Source: a virus. From it: a DNA stretch of 35,903 nt. Under the pieces are notes generated by a model that was given only the letters and a program-made list of their open reading frames with translations, searched no databases and was not told the DNA's origin. Position 1 is the stretch's first letter; each line of letters opens with the position of its first letter. Location of the stretch: positions 1-35,903 of the IMG/VR virus record IMGVR_UViG_3300042731_003330. One strand, 5' to 3'. Below, one piece after another: positions 25,243 to 33,571 of the stretch. Made by a program: the position numbers and the translations under genes.

Positions 25243-25314
25243 GGGAGTATAGCTTAATGGTTAGAGCGGGCTGCTTATAACGGCTTAGTCTGGGTTCAAC
25301 TCCCAGTACTCCTA
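25243..25314 (+). tRNA. tRNA-Ile (anticodon UAU)
   Basis: A 72-base cloverleaf: acceptor GGGAGTA/TACTCCT (first pair G-U), D stem GCTT/GAGC with GG in the loop, anticodon stem GGCTG/CGGCT around loop CTTATAA (anticodon TAT at 25276-25278), four-base variable region, T stem CTGGG/CCCAG with loop TTCAACT, and discriminator A. Anticodon UAU would decode AUA. No CCA is encoded. The G-U pairs in acceptor and anticodon stems make the structure slightly weak but consistent. Confidence 0.75.
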
Positions 25315-25316
25315 TT

Positions 25317-25389
25317 GCTCCTTTAGCAATCTGGTGAATGCAGCGAACTCATAATTCGCCTGAGGCGTGTTCGATCCACGCAAGGAGCA
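25317..25389 (+). tRNA. tRNA with anticodon CAU (Met or Ile2)
   Basis: A 73-base cloverleaf: acceptor GCTCCTT/AAGGAGC, D stem GCA/TGC, anticodon stem GCGAA/TTCGC around CTCATAA (anticodon CAT at 25345-25357 region), variable CTGAG, T stem GCGTG/CACGC with loop TTCGATC, discriminator A. The paired first base excludes an initiator tRNA. Whether it reads AUG (Met) or, after lysidine modification, AUA (Ile) cannot be told from the sequence. It lies 2 bases after the previous tRNA. Confidence 0.85.
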
Positions 25390-25394
25390 CCTAA

Positions 25395-25478
25395 GGGACG
25401 GTGGCGGAATCGGTAGACGCACCAGACTTAAAATCTGTTGAGATTTTTCTCGTGAGGGTTCAAGTCCCTCTCGTCCTA
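25395..25478 (+). tRNA. tRNA-Leu (anticodon UAA)
   Basis: An 84-base tRNA with the long variable arm typical of leucine tRNAs. Acceptor is GGGACGG/TCGTCCT, anticodon stem CCAGA/TCTG-type around CTTAAAA (anticodon TAA), T stem GAGGG/CCCTC with loop TTCAAGT. It decodes UUA, a codon used often in the AT-rich fibre genes of this window. Confidence 0.9.
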
Positions 25479-25481
25479 TAA

Positions 25482-25489
25482 AATAAATA
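25482..25489 (+). promoter_or_regulatory. Late-promoter-like box AATAAATA before the 103-residue gene
   Basis: AATAAATA, one base from the late consensus, lies 18 bases before the ATG at 25508, right after the tRNA-Leu gene. Weak evidence on its own. Confidence 0.35.
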
Positions 25490-25507
25490 AGACAAAGGGA
25501 AGTGCCT

Positions 25508-25819
25508 ATGTCTTCAAAATATAAAATTTCTCAAAAATACTGTTGGTATAACAGAAACAGTATAATTGTGAGAATGTATTTTATTAACAATATCCCATTT
25601 ACTTTTGATACCTTAGAAGAGGGATATTTTTATGATCATGAAATAGTGGGAGAAGCAGACGATAATTTAGGATATGAACCAGAAGATTTGTATAAGTCTT
25701 CTTTTTATCTCATAGATGAGGAAGCTCATCCTATGTTATTTTCAATGGATTTAGAAAATCCTGAAGATATGCCTGATGATGACGTTGAATATTTTTGTGG
25801 CGAAGATTTAACTGGATAA
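25508..25819 (+). CDS. Acidic protein of unknown function
   Basis: A 103-residue, very acidic protein, starting at the ATG at 25508 because AAGGGAAG lies 7-14 bases before it; the upstream GTG at 25502 overlaps that site. It contains KYCWYNRNSIIVRMYFINN at the N-terminus and an acidic C-terminal half (ENPEDMPDDDVEYFCGEDL). I do not recognise a family. It lies between the tRNA cluster and the large fibre gene and may be an accessory or regulatory protein. Confidence 0.6.
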   Translation: MSSKYKISQKYCWYNRNSIIVRMYFINNIPFTFDTLEEGYFYDHEIVGEADDNLGYEPEDLYKSSFYLIDEEAHPMLFSMDLENPEDMPDDDVEYFCGEDLTG

Positions 25820-25822
25820 ATA
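25815..25822 (+). promoter_or_regulatory. Late-promoter-like box GATAAATA before the large appendage gene
   Basis: GATAAATA matches seven of eight bases of TATAAATA and lies 32 bases before the ATG at 25855. It overlaps the stop codon of the preceding gene (GGA TAA ATA). Confidence 0.55.
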
Positions 25823-25854
25823 AAACATAGAAATCTAATGGTTGATAATCCGAG

Positions 25855-28800
25855 ATGCCTCTTAATAAATTAGATAATTTTATCAAGAACACTGAAGGGA
25901 GAATTCTTTACGTAAATCCCTATGATATTGATTCTACAGATGCAATCAGTAATCAGGGTAATTCGTTAGCTTCTCCATTTAAAACTATTCAGAGAGCACT
26001 TCTTGAGGCAGCAAGATTCTCATATGTTAGAGGATCAAACAACGATATTGTAGAAAAAACTACTATATTATTATATCCAGGTGTCCACACTATTGATAAC
26101 CGCCCAGGATTTGCAATTAAGGATGTTTCTGGTACTGCAAAAGCAGTTTCTCCAGCTGGAACAGAAACTCTAGCACAAGAAACTCTCACGTTATCTGGAG
26201 ATTCTATATTTGATTTAACACAAGAAGAAAATATTCTTTATAAGTTTAATAGTATTCATGGTGGTGTTATTGTACCTAGAGGTACATCTATTGTTGGTAT
26301 GGATCTTAGAAAAACTAAGATTCGTGCAAAATACGTACCAAACCCAACAGATCCAAACGTTGATAATAGTGCTATCTTCAGAATCACTGGTGCCTGCTAT
26401 TTCTGGCAGATGTCCTTCTTTGATGGAGATGAGTCGGGACTAGTTTATACAGACCCAGCAGACTTTTCTGAATTAAATAGATCAATTCCTCTGTTCTCTC
26501 ACCATAAGTTAACAGTATTTGAATATGCTGATGGTGTCAATAAACCAGCTGGTTATGATATCACTGACTTGGACATGTATTATAGCAAATTGTCCAACGC
26601 ATTCAATCTTTCTTCTGATAGAGACATTGATCAAAAATATCCAGCAGATCCTCTTGGATTTGTTTCAATGCGTCCTGAGTATGAAATTGTTGGAGCTTTT
26701 GGTACAGATCCAATTAATATTTCAGAAATTATTTCTGGAGATGGTATAACGCCATCAACTATTGTAAGAGTAACAACATCTGGACCACATAATCTAACCA
26801 CTGATACACCTGTTAAAATCAATGGTCTTGCTGTAGAAGATTATAACGTAAGTACTAAAGTTCAAAACGTTATAAGCAGCACTGAATTTACATATTTACT
26901 TCCAACTATACGAGTAAACCTACCAGCAAATCCAAGCTCTAATAATGGAACAGTAACTATTGAGACTGATACTGTTTCTGGTGCATCTCCATACATCTTC
27001 AACTGTTCTCTAAGATCAGTCTATGGTATGCAAGGAATTCTTGGTGACGGAAGAAAAGCAACAGGATTCCGCTCAATCGTTCTTGCACAATATACTGGTA
27101 TTTCTCTCCAGAAGGACGATAGAGCTTTTGTAAAATATAATGAATCATCTAGATCATATGAAGGCATTTTTATTTCTAAAGTAACTGGAGCAGAATTACC
27201 ACTAGGGGCATCATCAACTAATCCAAACACTGCATATCATTTAGACTCTGATGCTCGTTACAGAAAGGGTTGGGAAACATCTCATGTTAAGGTAGAAAAT
27301 GATGCATTCATGCAGATCGTATCTGTATTTGGTGTAGGATTCTCTGCTCACTTTGTTGCTGATACTGGTGGTGATCAAAGTATCACTAACTCCAACTCAA
27401 ACTTTGGTCAAACATCTCTGAAGGCTGAAGGATTTAAGAAAAATGCATTTGCAAAAGATGATAGTGCATACATAACCTCTATTGTTGCACCACGATCAAT
27501 CGATTCTGAAGAAGAAAATATTGAGTGGTTATCTCTTGATGTTGCAAAAACAATCTCTGTAGGAAAATCAAACCAATTATATCTCTTTGGACTAACGGAA
27601 GAAGATGATATTCCACCAAGTTTAACACAAGGATATAGAATCGGTGCAAGTGTAAATGATAAACTATATGTGAATATTGCTGGAGTAGGAACATACTCGG
27701 CAGATATTTACATGACTGATACTTTTGATGGTGAAACATCAACAGGAACTACGAGTTCTAAAAAAGAATTTGAAGTAAATGGAATATCAAATAGTATCAT
27801 TACACTCAACTCTATTCATACATTTAAAACTGGTGAAAAAATAAAGATTTTGAGTTCTGATGGTGATTATCCAGAAAACACTGATGGAAAAACCACATAC
27901 TATGTAATTGCTAATGATGTTGATACTGCTTTAGATACTGATGAGATTAAAATCGCAATATCAGAGAATAATGCAGTACTAGATGATGAACTATCCATAT
28001 ATGGTGGTTCAAATGTATCTGTTTACAGTATGGTTTCTGATAAAAACTCTGGAGATATTGGATCTCCAGTGCAATATGATACAACAAATAATAATTGGTT
28101 CATTCATACTAATGCATCATCTGATCTTTACAACGCGATTGTATCTAATGGCGTTAGTGGTATTGGTGCTAGAACGGAAGTTTCTTTTGTAAAGAGAACT
28201 CCAGACAATAGAAGTTTGGATGAAAAGATTTATAAGTTAAGAGTCGTTGTTCCTAAAGAAGTAACAAACTCTAGAGATCCTGTTGAAGGATTTATCATGC
28301 AAGAATCTAGTACTACTGGATTTAGAAATGATCTTGATGATGGTTTAACAAGTATCACAATAGATGACCATGCATACAATAGAAATCCAAGATTTATTAG
28401 TACTTGCAGCACGTCAACAAATACTGTAACAGTTGTTTCCGAACTTCCACATGACTTGAGTGTTGGTGAAAATATTATTATCAAAAATGTATCCAGTGAT
28501 TCAAATACTGCCGCAACTGATGACGTTGGATTTAACGGAACATTTGAGGTTGCTTCAATTGTAGATGAATTAACATTTACTCATTCAACAACTGATGTTA
28601 ATGGTGTAGTACATACCACTGGTTCATTTACCAATAACACTTCTAGTAGAACCACATCTTTACCAAGATTTGAGAGGAATGATTTAAAAACAAACTACTA
28701 TGTTTATAGAAATGAAGTAATTACTCCTTATGTTGAGGGGATTCAAGATGGTGTGTATTACATATATGCACTAAATGCAAGCAATGCTGTAGCAGAGGAA

Positions 28801-31473
28801 TTTACTGATAAAAAGTATAGTCAGAATGTTTCCGACTTATATCCTCAACTCGATAGAGATAATAATGAAGATAATGCACCATCAGCAAAATCTTATGCGA
28901 GAAGATCTCCTCTTGGTAGAGTAACAACAAATGATCTCAAGAGTTCTATTACTAGAGAAACCGCAGATTTAATACTTCAAGATTTTGGAAAAGGATTTGC
29001 AGTAGATGCAGTTGCTAATACTACAGATACATCCACAATCACATTTGATAGGGCGCATGGTTTATCTGGTATCACTACATATAGCACATTAACTGGTGGT
29101 ACTGGACACACTAACGGAACTTATTATAACGTAAAACTTTATAATAACTCTGTCTTGAGTTCTTGGGATGGTGCAACAGCTAAAGTTGTTGTATCTGGTG
29201 GATCTGTAACAGGTTTAGATGTTCAGGCACATGGATCTGGATATACAGATGGTGAAACATTATATATTGATACAGAACAAATTGGTGGTACTGCAGATGC
29301 ATCTATCACTCTTGCAACTTCTGGAATTTCAACAAACATTGGTGATGTAATTCAGTTTACTGGTGATGGTACAACATCAGATCAGTATTATCGTATTACT
29401 TCAATTCCATCTAAGGTTCAAGTTGCTGTTGCTAGAACCGCTGGTGATATTTCTGTTACAACAAATCAGTATGGTCTAGTAGTTGGTCCATCAGTTGAAG
29501 TTTCTTCATCAAGTTATAGTTCTACAACTGGTGTTCTCACAGTTAACTGTACTGGTCCTCATGGATTACTAGCAGGAAATAAATTTAAGATTGTTGACTC
29601 AAGTAATAATAATCTTGGTGATTATCTAGTAGATTCTAAAACTGGAGTTGATTCATTTACTGCTATTACAAATAGAGATGTTTCTCCAAAATATATCTTC
29701 AAACATGGATTCTCTTCCAATAATGCTATTGCAGACTCCAGTATAGAAAATATTGGTGTTAGAGATGTATTCTTCTATGATAATGAAGTTTTAGAGGTTG
29801 TATCGTTCACAAGTGATACTCAAATTAGAATTAGCAGTCCAGTTTCTGGTATCTCAACGACTAAGAGATTCCCAATGGGATCTTATATTCAAGTAGATAG
29901 TGAAATTATGAGAATTACCAGCAGTACTTTAAGTGGATCTGGTAATGATGAAATTTCTGTTATTCGTGGATCAATGGGAACCACGAAAGCAACTCATAGA
30001 AATGGATCTTTGATCAGAAAAATTGATTTGATTCCAGTTGAATTTAGAAGACCTTCAATTCTGAGAGCATCTGGACATACATTCGAATATCTTGGATATG
30101 GTCCTGGTAATTATTCTACTGGATTACCACAAGTTCAAGTGAAAACTTTGACTGAAGATGAAGAATTCTTAGTACAAGCTCAAGAACTCTCTTGTGGTTC
30201 TATTCTATACTCTGGTATGAGTAGTAGAGGTGATTTCTTCCTTGGTAATAAGAAATCTAATTCAACCACTGGTAAAGAAGTAACGTTTAAAATTCCAATT
30301 CCAACAATTACAGGACAAGATCCATCAAGATTGAGTGTTGTATTTGATGAAGTTATTGTTAAAGAAAGACTTTTGGTTGAGGGTGGAAATTCTGGAACTG
30401 TTTTATCAGAATTTGATGGACCAGTAACATTTAATAATAATGTTAGATATAAGGGTGAAACTACTTTTGCCAATAAAGTAAGAATCACTTCACCAGCAGA
30501 TGATGCTCTAGACGTAAGTGGTGGAATTACAGTTGGAAATCTTACTGCTGCTGATGCTAATGTTGAAGATTTAAATGTAAGTGGAGATATTGATGCTAAT
30601 GGTGTTTCAGAATTTGGTAATGTTAGAATTAGTGGAGAAACAATTAATACTACTACAGGAGATTTAACTCTTGATGCTGCTAGTGGACAACAAGTTGTTG
30701 TTGAATCGGATGCAACATTTAAGGGTGATGTAACTGTATTCAATACACTCAATTCTAACAGCATTGCTCCAATTGGAAGTGTTGTAATGTGGTCTGGTGC
30801 AACTAATAGTATTCCTGCTGGTTGGTTATTGTGTAATGGTGCTAGAGTTTCTAGATCTACTTTCAGTGCGCTATTTAGTGTAACTGGAACAACCTTTGGT
30901 AATGGTAATGGATCGACAACGTTCAACCTACCAAATCTACAAGATAGATTTGCTCTTGGTGGTGGAGATTCTTACTCAAGAGGTGAGACTGGAGGATCCA
31001 AAGATGCAATCGTAGTATCTCATACTCATGATGGTACTACTGGTGATAATAACAGAGGTCATACTCATGATGGTACCACTGGTATTAATGACAAAAATCA
31101 TACTCATGAAGGAACGACTGATAATGGTGGTGCCCATGATCATGGTATTGATGATCCTGGACATTCTCATGAGTTTACAGCTGCTGTACAAGTTGCAAGT
31201 ACTGAAAGTGGTGACGGTGATGATGAAGCTCATAACAGAAATCTTGATACCGCAGATGCAACTACTGGAATCACTGTTAATTCTAGTGGTAGTAAACACG
31301 AACATACGTTTGATACAGCTAAGCAATCAGCTAATCATAAACATTCTTTCACAACTGATAGTCAAAACAGAAATCACAATCACGCATTTGAAACTGATAC
31401 TGCAGGTTCTTCGGGATCCAATAAAAATATGCCTCCATACATTGTGTTAGGTTATATCATTCGTTATGAATGA
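25855..31473 (+). CDS. Giant baseplate/short-tail-fibre protein with collar domain and histidine-rich tip
   Basis: A 1872-residue protein. Its N-terminus has the G.S.ASPFKTIQRALLEAARFS pattern of pectate-lyase-like/beta-helix fibre proteins with a later TTILLYPGVHTI strand. The middle consists of repeated beta-rich segments (VTTSGPHNL, TGPHGLLAGNKF, TFDRAHGLSGI and others of HGL type) common in marine T4-like structural proteins. Residues about 1636-1700 match the T4 gp12-type tail collar (PIGSVVMWSGATNSIPAGWL, then LLCNG and FNLPNLQDRFALGG). The final 150 residues are rich in His-X-His pairs (HTH, HTH, HTH, HDH, HSH, HEH, HKH, HNH), like metal-binding fibre tips. It probably is a baseplate-attached adhesive fibre; which T4 counterpart it replaces is uncertain. 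Confidence 0.75.
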   Translation: MPLNKLDNFIKNTEGRILYVNPYDIDSTDAISNQGNSLASPFKTIQRALLEAARFSYVRGSNNDIVEKTTILLYPGVHTIDNRPGFAIKDVSGTAKAVSPAGTETLAQETLTLSGDSIFDLTQEENILYKFNSIHGGVIVPRGTSIVGMDLRKTKIRAKYVPNPTDPNVDNSAIFRITGACYFWQMSFFDGDESGLVYTDPADFSELNRSIPLFSHHKLTVFEYADGVNKPAGYDITDLDMYYSKLSNAFNLSSDRDIDQKYPADPLGFVSMRPEYEIVGAFGTDPINISEIISGDGITPSTIVRVTTSGPHNLTTDTPVKINGLAVEDYNVSTKVQNVISSTEFTYLLPTIRVNLPANPSSNNGTVTIETDTVSGASPYIFNCSLRSVYGMQGILGDGRKATGFRSIVLAQYTGISLQKDDRAFVKYNESSRSYEGIFISKVTGAELPLGASSTNPNTAYHLDSDARYRKGWETSHVKVENDAFMQIVSVFGVGFSAHFVADTGGDQSITNSNSNFGQTSLKAEGFKKNAFAKDDSAYITSIVAPRSIDSEEENIEWLSLDVAKTISVGKSNQLYLFGLTEEDDIPPSLTQGYRIGASVNDKLYVNIAGVGTYSADIYMTDTFDGETSTGTTSSKKEFEVNGISNSIITLNSIHTFKTGEKIKILSSDGDYPENTDGKTTYYVIANDVDTALDTDEIKIAISENNAVLDDELSIYGGSNVSVYSMVSDKNSGDIGSPVQYDTTNNNWFIHTNASSDLYNAIVSNGVSGIGARTEVSFVKRTPDNRSLDEKIYKLRVVVPKEVTNSRDPVEGFIMQESSTTGFRNDLDDGLTSITIDDHAYNRNPRFISTCSTSTNTVTVVSELPHDLSVGENIIIKNVSSDSNTAATDDVGFNGTFEVASIVDELTFTHSTTDVNGVVHTTGSFTNNTSSRTTSLPRFERNDLKTNYYVYRNEVITPYVEGIQDGVYYIYALNASNAVAEEFTDKKYSQNVSDLYPQLDRDNNEDNAPSAKSYARRSPLGRVTTNDLKSSITRETADLILQDFGKGFAVDAVANTTDTSTITFDRAHGLSGITTYSTLTGGTGHTNGTYYNVKLYNNSVLSSWDGATAKVVVSGGSVTGLDVQAHGSGYTDGETLYIDTEQIGGTADASITLATSGISTNIGDVIQFTGDGTTSDQYYRITSIPSKVQVAVARTAGDISVTTNQYGLVVGPSVEVSSSSYSSTTGVLTVNCTGPHGLLAGNKFKIVDSSNNNLGDYLVDSKTGVDSFTAITNRDVSPKYIFKHGFSSNNAIADSSIENIGVRDVFFYDNEVLEVVSFTSDTQIRISSPVSGISTTKRFPMGSYIQVDSEIMRITSSTLSGSGNDEISVIRGSMGTTKATHRNGSLIRKIDLIPVEFRRPSILRASGHTFEYLGYGPGNYSTGLPQVQVKTLTEDEEFLVQAQELSCGSILYSGMSSRGDFFLGNKKSNSTTGKEVTFKIPIPTITGQDPSRLSVVFDEVIVKERLLVEGGNSGTVLSEFDGPVTFNNNVRYKGETTFANKVRITSPADDALDVSGGITVGNLTAADANVEDLNVSGDIDANGVSEFGNVRISGETINTTTGDLTLDAASGQQVVVESDATFKGDVTVFNTLNSNSIAPIGSVVMWSGATNSIPAGWLLCNGARVSRSTFSALFSVTGTTFGNGNGSTTFNLPNLQDRFALGGGDSYSRGETGGSKDAIVVSHTHDGTTGDNNRGHTHDGTTGINDKNHTHEGTTDNGGAHDHGIDDPGHSHEFTAAVQVASTESGDGDDEAHNRNLDTADATTGITVNSSGSKHEHTFDTAKQSANHKHSFTTDSQNRNHNHAFETDTAGSSGSNKNMPPYIVLGYIIRYE

Positions 31474-31484
31474 TTTGTTATGAG

Positions 31485-31504
31485 TTCACAGTCTTTGCTG
31501 TGAA
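31485..31504. terminator. Hairpin after the giant fibre gene
   Basis: TTCACAG (31485-31491) pairs perfectly with CTGTGAA (31498-31504) around a six-base loop, 12 bases past the stop of the giant fibre gene. It is followed by A bases rather than T bases on the plus strand, so it is not a classical rightward terminator. A 3' end stabiliser or a processing site is as likely. Confidence 0.35.
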
Positions 31505-31506
31505 AA

Positions 31507-31514
31507 AATAAATA
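31507..31514 (+). promoter_or_regulatory. Late-promoter-like box AATAAATA before the next fibre gene
   Basis: AATAAATA lies 21 bases before the ATG at 31536 in the short gap after the hairpin and matches the late consensus at seven of eight bases. Confidence 0.45.
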
Positions 31515-31535
31515 GTTCAAATAAAGTATCCAGAA

Positions 31536-33536
31536 ATGGCAAATTATAGAAAATCATTCAATTTTCGTAATGGTGTTCAAGTTGATAATGATAACTTTGT
31601 AGTAAATCAACTTGGTTTGGTTGGAATAGGCACAACTATTCCGACCGAATTTTTGGATGTGAGGGGGAATGTGACTATTAGTGGGTTAACAACCACTGAT
31701 AATTTTTATGCTGGAATGTCTACCATTTCTACCTTGAATGTAAATGATTCGGTAACAGTATCTCAAGATGTTGATGTTACTGGTGTTGTTACTGCAACAA
31801 CGTTTTATGGAAGTGCCGCTGGATTAACTGGTATCTTTGCAATTGCTGTTGATGGTTGGTATACTGCAGATAGTGCTGGAATACACACAACTGGTTCTGT
31901 TGGTATTGGAACAACAGCAATTGTAAATGTTCTTACAGTATCTGGTGGAACTGATATTGATGGAGATTTAAATGTTAGTGGTGTTGCAACTGCAACTAGT
32001 TTTTATGGTAGTGGGGCAAATCTAACAAGTTTAAATGCGTCAAATATATCATCAGGAACTTTAGATAATGCTAGATTATCTGGAATTATAACAGCATCTC
32101 AACATTTTGATGGACGTTTAGTTGGAGTTGCAGATACAGCAGATTCGGTTACAACAACTTCTCTAATTACTGTCGCAGGTGTTAATGTTACTGGAGTAGT
32201 AACAACAACTAACATTGAGGTTACTAAGTCTGGTATTTCTTCAGTACATATTAAATCTACTGACGGAGAATCTAGTGTATCAGTTGGAAGATCTGATGGA
32301 TTCTCAAATTCTATTGGTAAAGTTAGATTTGGAAATACCAATCCTTTATATACTTTTAGTACAGATCAGTCTTTAGATATTATAAACTATGATGATGGTA
32401 ATATCAACTCATATTTACAATATGGTTCTTCTGGTATAGGAACTGGTAATTTTAACTGGATTTACGGTCAGAATCAAAATAGCTCTTTGATGACCTTAAC
32501 TTATGATGGTAAGTTAGGTATTAATGAATCAGACCCATCAAACACTTTACAAGTCGATGGTGGATCTTACGTAACTGGAAACAGTTATGTTGGAGGAGCT
32601 TCAACTGTTGCTGGTAATTTGACTGTTGATGGTTCAATTACTATTCCAAATCTTGTAGTTCCAATTCTCGGTGTAGCAAGAAATGCTGCTCCAACATTAT
32701 ATGAATTTGAAGTTGGAGAAAATGGAACTAGTGTTGGAATTGGATCTACAGGAAATATTGATGTTGATGGATATCTAACTGCTTTAAGTGGAACTTTTTC
32801 AGAAAAAGTAACAGCAAATAATATAGAAACCACAAATGATATTCTTGTTGGTGGAGGAATCACAGCACAAACTTATGGTGATGGTACAGGAACAGTTGAT
32901 GTAGAAAGTATTCAGTCAACAACTATTGGCGTAACAACAATTACTGTTGCTGATAAAATAACATCTAATGTTTCTATTGCATCAACTTTTGGTAATGGTA
33001 CAGGAATTGTAACAGTTTCGACCGTTTATGCAAATATTTTTGGTGGTGGTACTGGAACAGTTAATGTACATAAAGTTCAAGCACCAAGTATCACTGGTGT
33101 AACAACAATCACCTCTACTATTGGAAACATTACTAGAGTCAATGCTACACATTTAGATGTTACTGGTGTTTCAACATCTATCGATTTAAATGTTAGCAAT
33201 CAATTAACAATTGATGGAACTTTGTGTGGTATCAATAGTACTACAACAGAAACCGTAAGTCAAACTGCAATTGATGCATCTTTCCAAGTCGGTGACTATC
33301 GTACTATTGAATATACTATTCAAGCAACAGAAGGATCAAATTATCACTCAACAAAAATATTAGCGATTCATGATGGTTCAAATGCATATCATACTGAATA
33401 TGGTTCAATATTTAATTCATCAGAACTAGCAACATATGATGTTGATGTTAGTGCAGGAAATATTAGAGTTTTAGCAACACCAGCTAGTGCAAACTTAACC
33501 CGCTATGTATTAAAGTATGAAGCAATGAGAATTTGA
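31536..33536 (+). CDS. Tail fibre/structural protein with TATTF-type repeats
   Basis: A 666-residue, threonine-, serine-, glycine- and valine-rich protein with no membrane segment. The N-terminus (MANYRKSFNFRNGVQVDNDN) resembles that of the next gene. Repeats of the VTATTFYGSAAGLTG type occur near residues 84-98 and 150-165, and short VSGVATATSF/IDGDLNVSG units recur throughout; such repeats are common in fibre shafts. GTGIVTVSTVYANIFGGGTG-like segments fill the C-terminal half, which ends in a compact domain (residues about 575-666). Likely a fibre or baseplate appendage protein; T4 counterpart unknown. Confidence 0.65.
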   Translation: MANYRKSFNFRNGVQVDNDNFVVNQLGLVGIGTTIPTEFLDVRGNVTISGLTTTDNFYAGMSTISTLNVNDSVTVSQDVDVTGVVTATTFYGSAAGLTGIFAIAVDGWYTADSAGIHTTGSVGIGTTAIVNVLTVSGGTDIDGDLNVSGVATATSFYGSGANLTSLNASNISSGTLDNARLSGIITASQHFDGRLVGVADTADSVTTTSLITVAGVNVTGVVTTTNIEVTKSGISSVHIKSTDGESSVSVGRSDGFSNSIGKVRFGNTNPLYTFSTDQSLDIINYDDGNINSYLQYGSSGIGTGNFNWIYGQNQNSSLMTLTYDGKLGINESDPSNTLQVDGGSYVTGNSYVGGASTVAGNLTVDGSITIPNLVVPILGVARNAAPTLYEFEVGENGTSVGIGSTGNIDVDGYLTALSGTFSEKVTANNIETTNDILVGGGITAQTYGDGTGTVDVESIQSTTIGVTTITVADKITSNVSIASTFGNGTGIVTVSTVYANIFGGGTGTVNVHKVQAPSITGVTTITSTIGNITRVNATHLDVTGVSTSIDLNVSNQLTIDGTLCGINSTTTETVSQTAIDASFQVGDYRTIEYTIQATEGSNYHSTKILAIHDGSNAYHTEYGSIFNSSELATYDVDVSAGNIRVLATPASANLTRYVLKYEAMRI

Positions 33537-33542
33537 TAAATA
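33535..33542 (+). promoter_or_regulatory. Late-promoter-like box GATAAATA before the last fibre gene
   Basis: GATAAATA lies 29 bases before the GTG at 33572 and includes bases of the preceding stop codon (TGA). It matches seven of eight bases of the late consensus. Confidence 0.45.
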
Positions 33543-33571
33543 TCTAGAAACACTTAGGGGATAGTGAACCT

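Noticed and set aside
30180-30926. A 248-codon minus-strand frame inside the giant fibre gene
   Set aside because: Low-complexity, proline-, valine- and serine-rich product with no recognisable domain, no start signal, antisense to a clear collar domain region.
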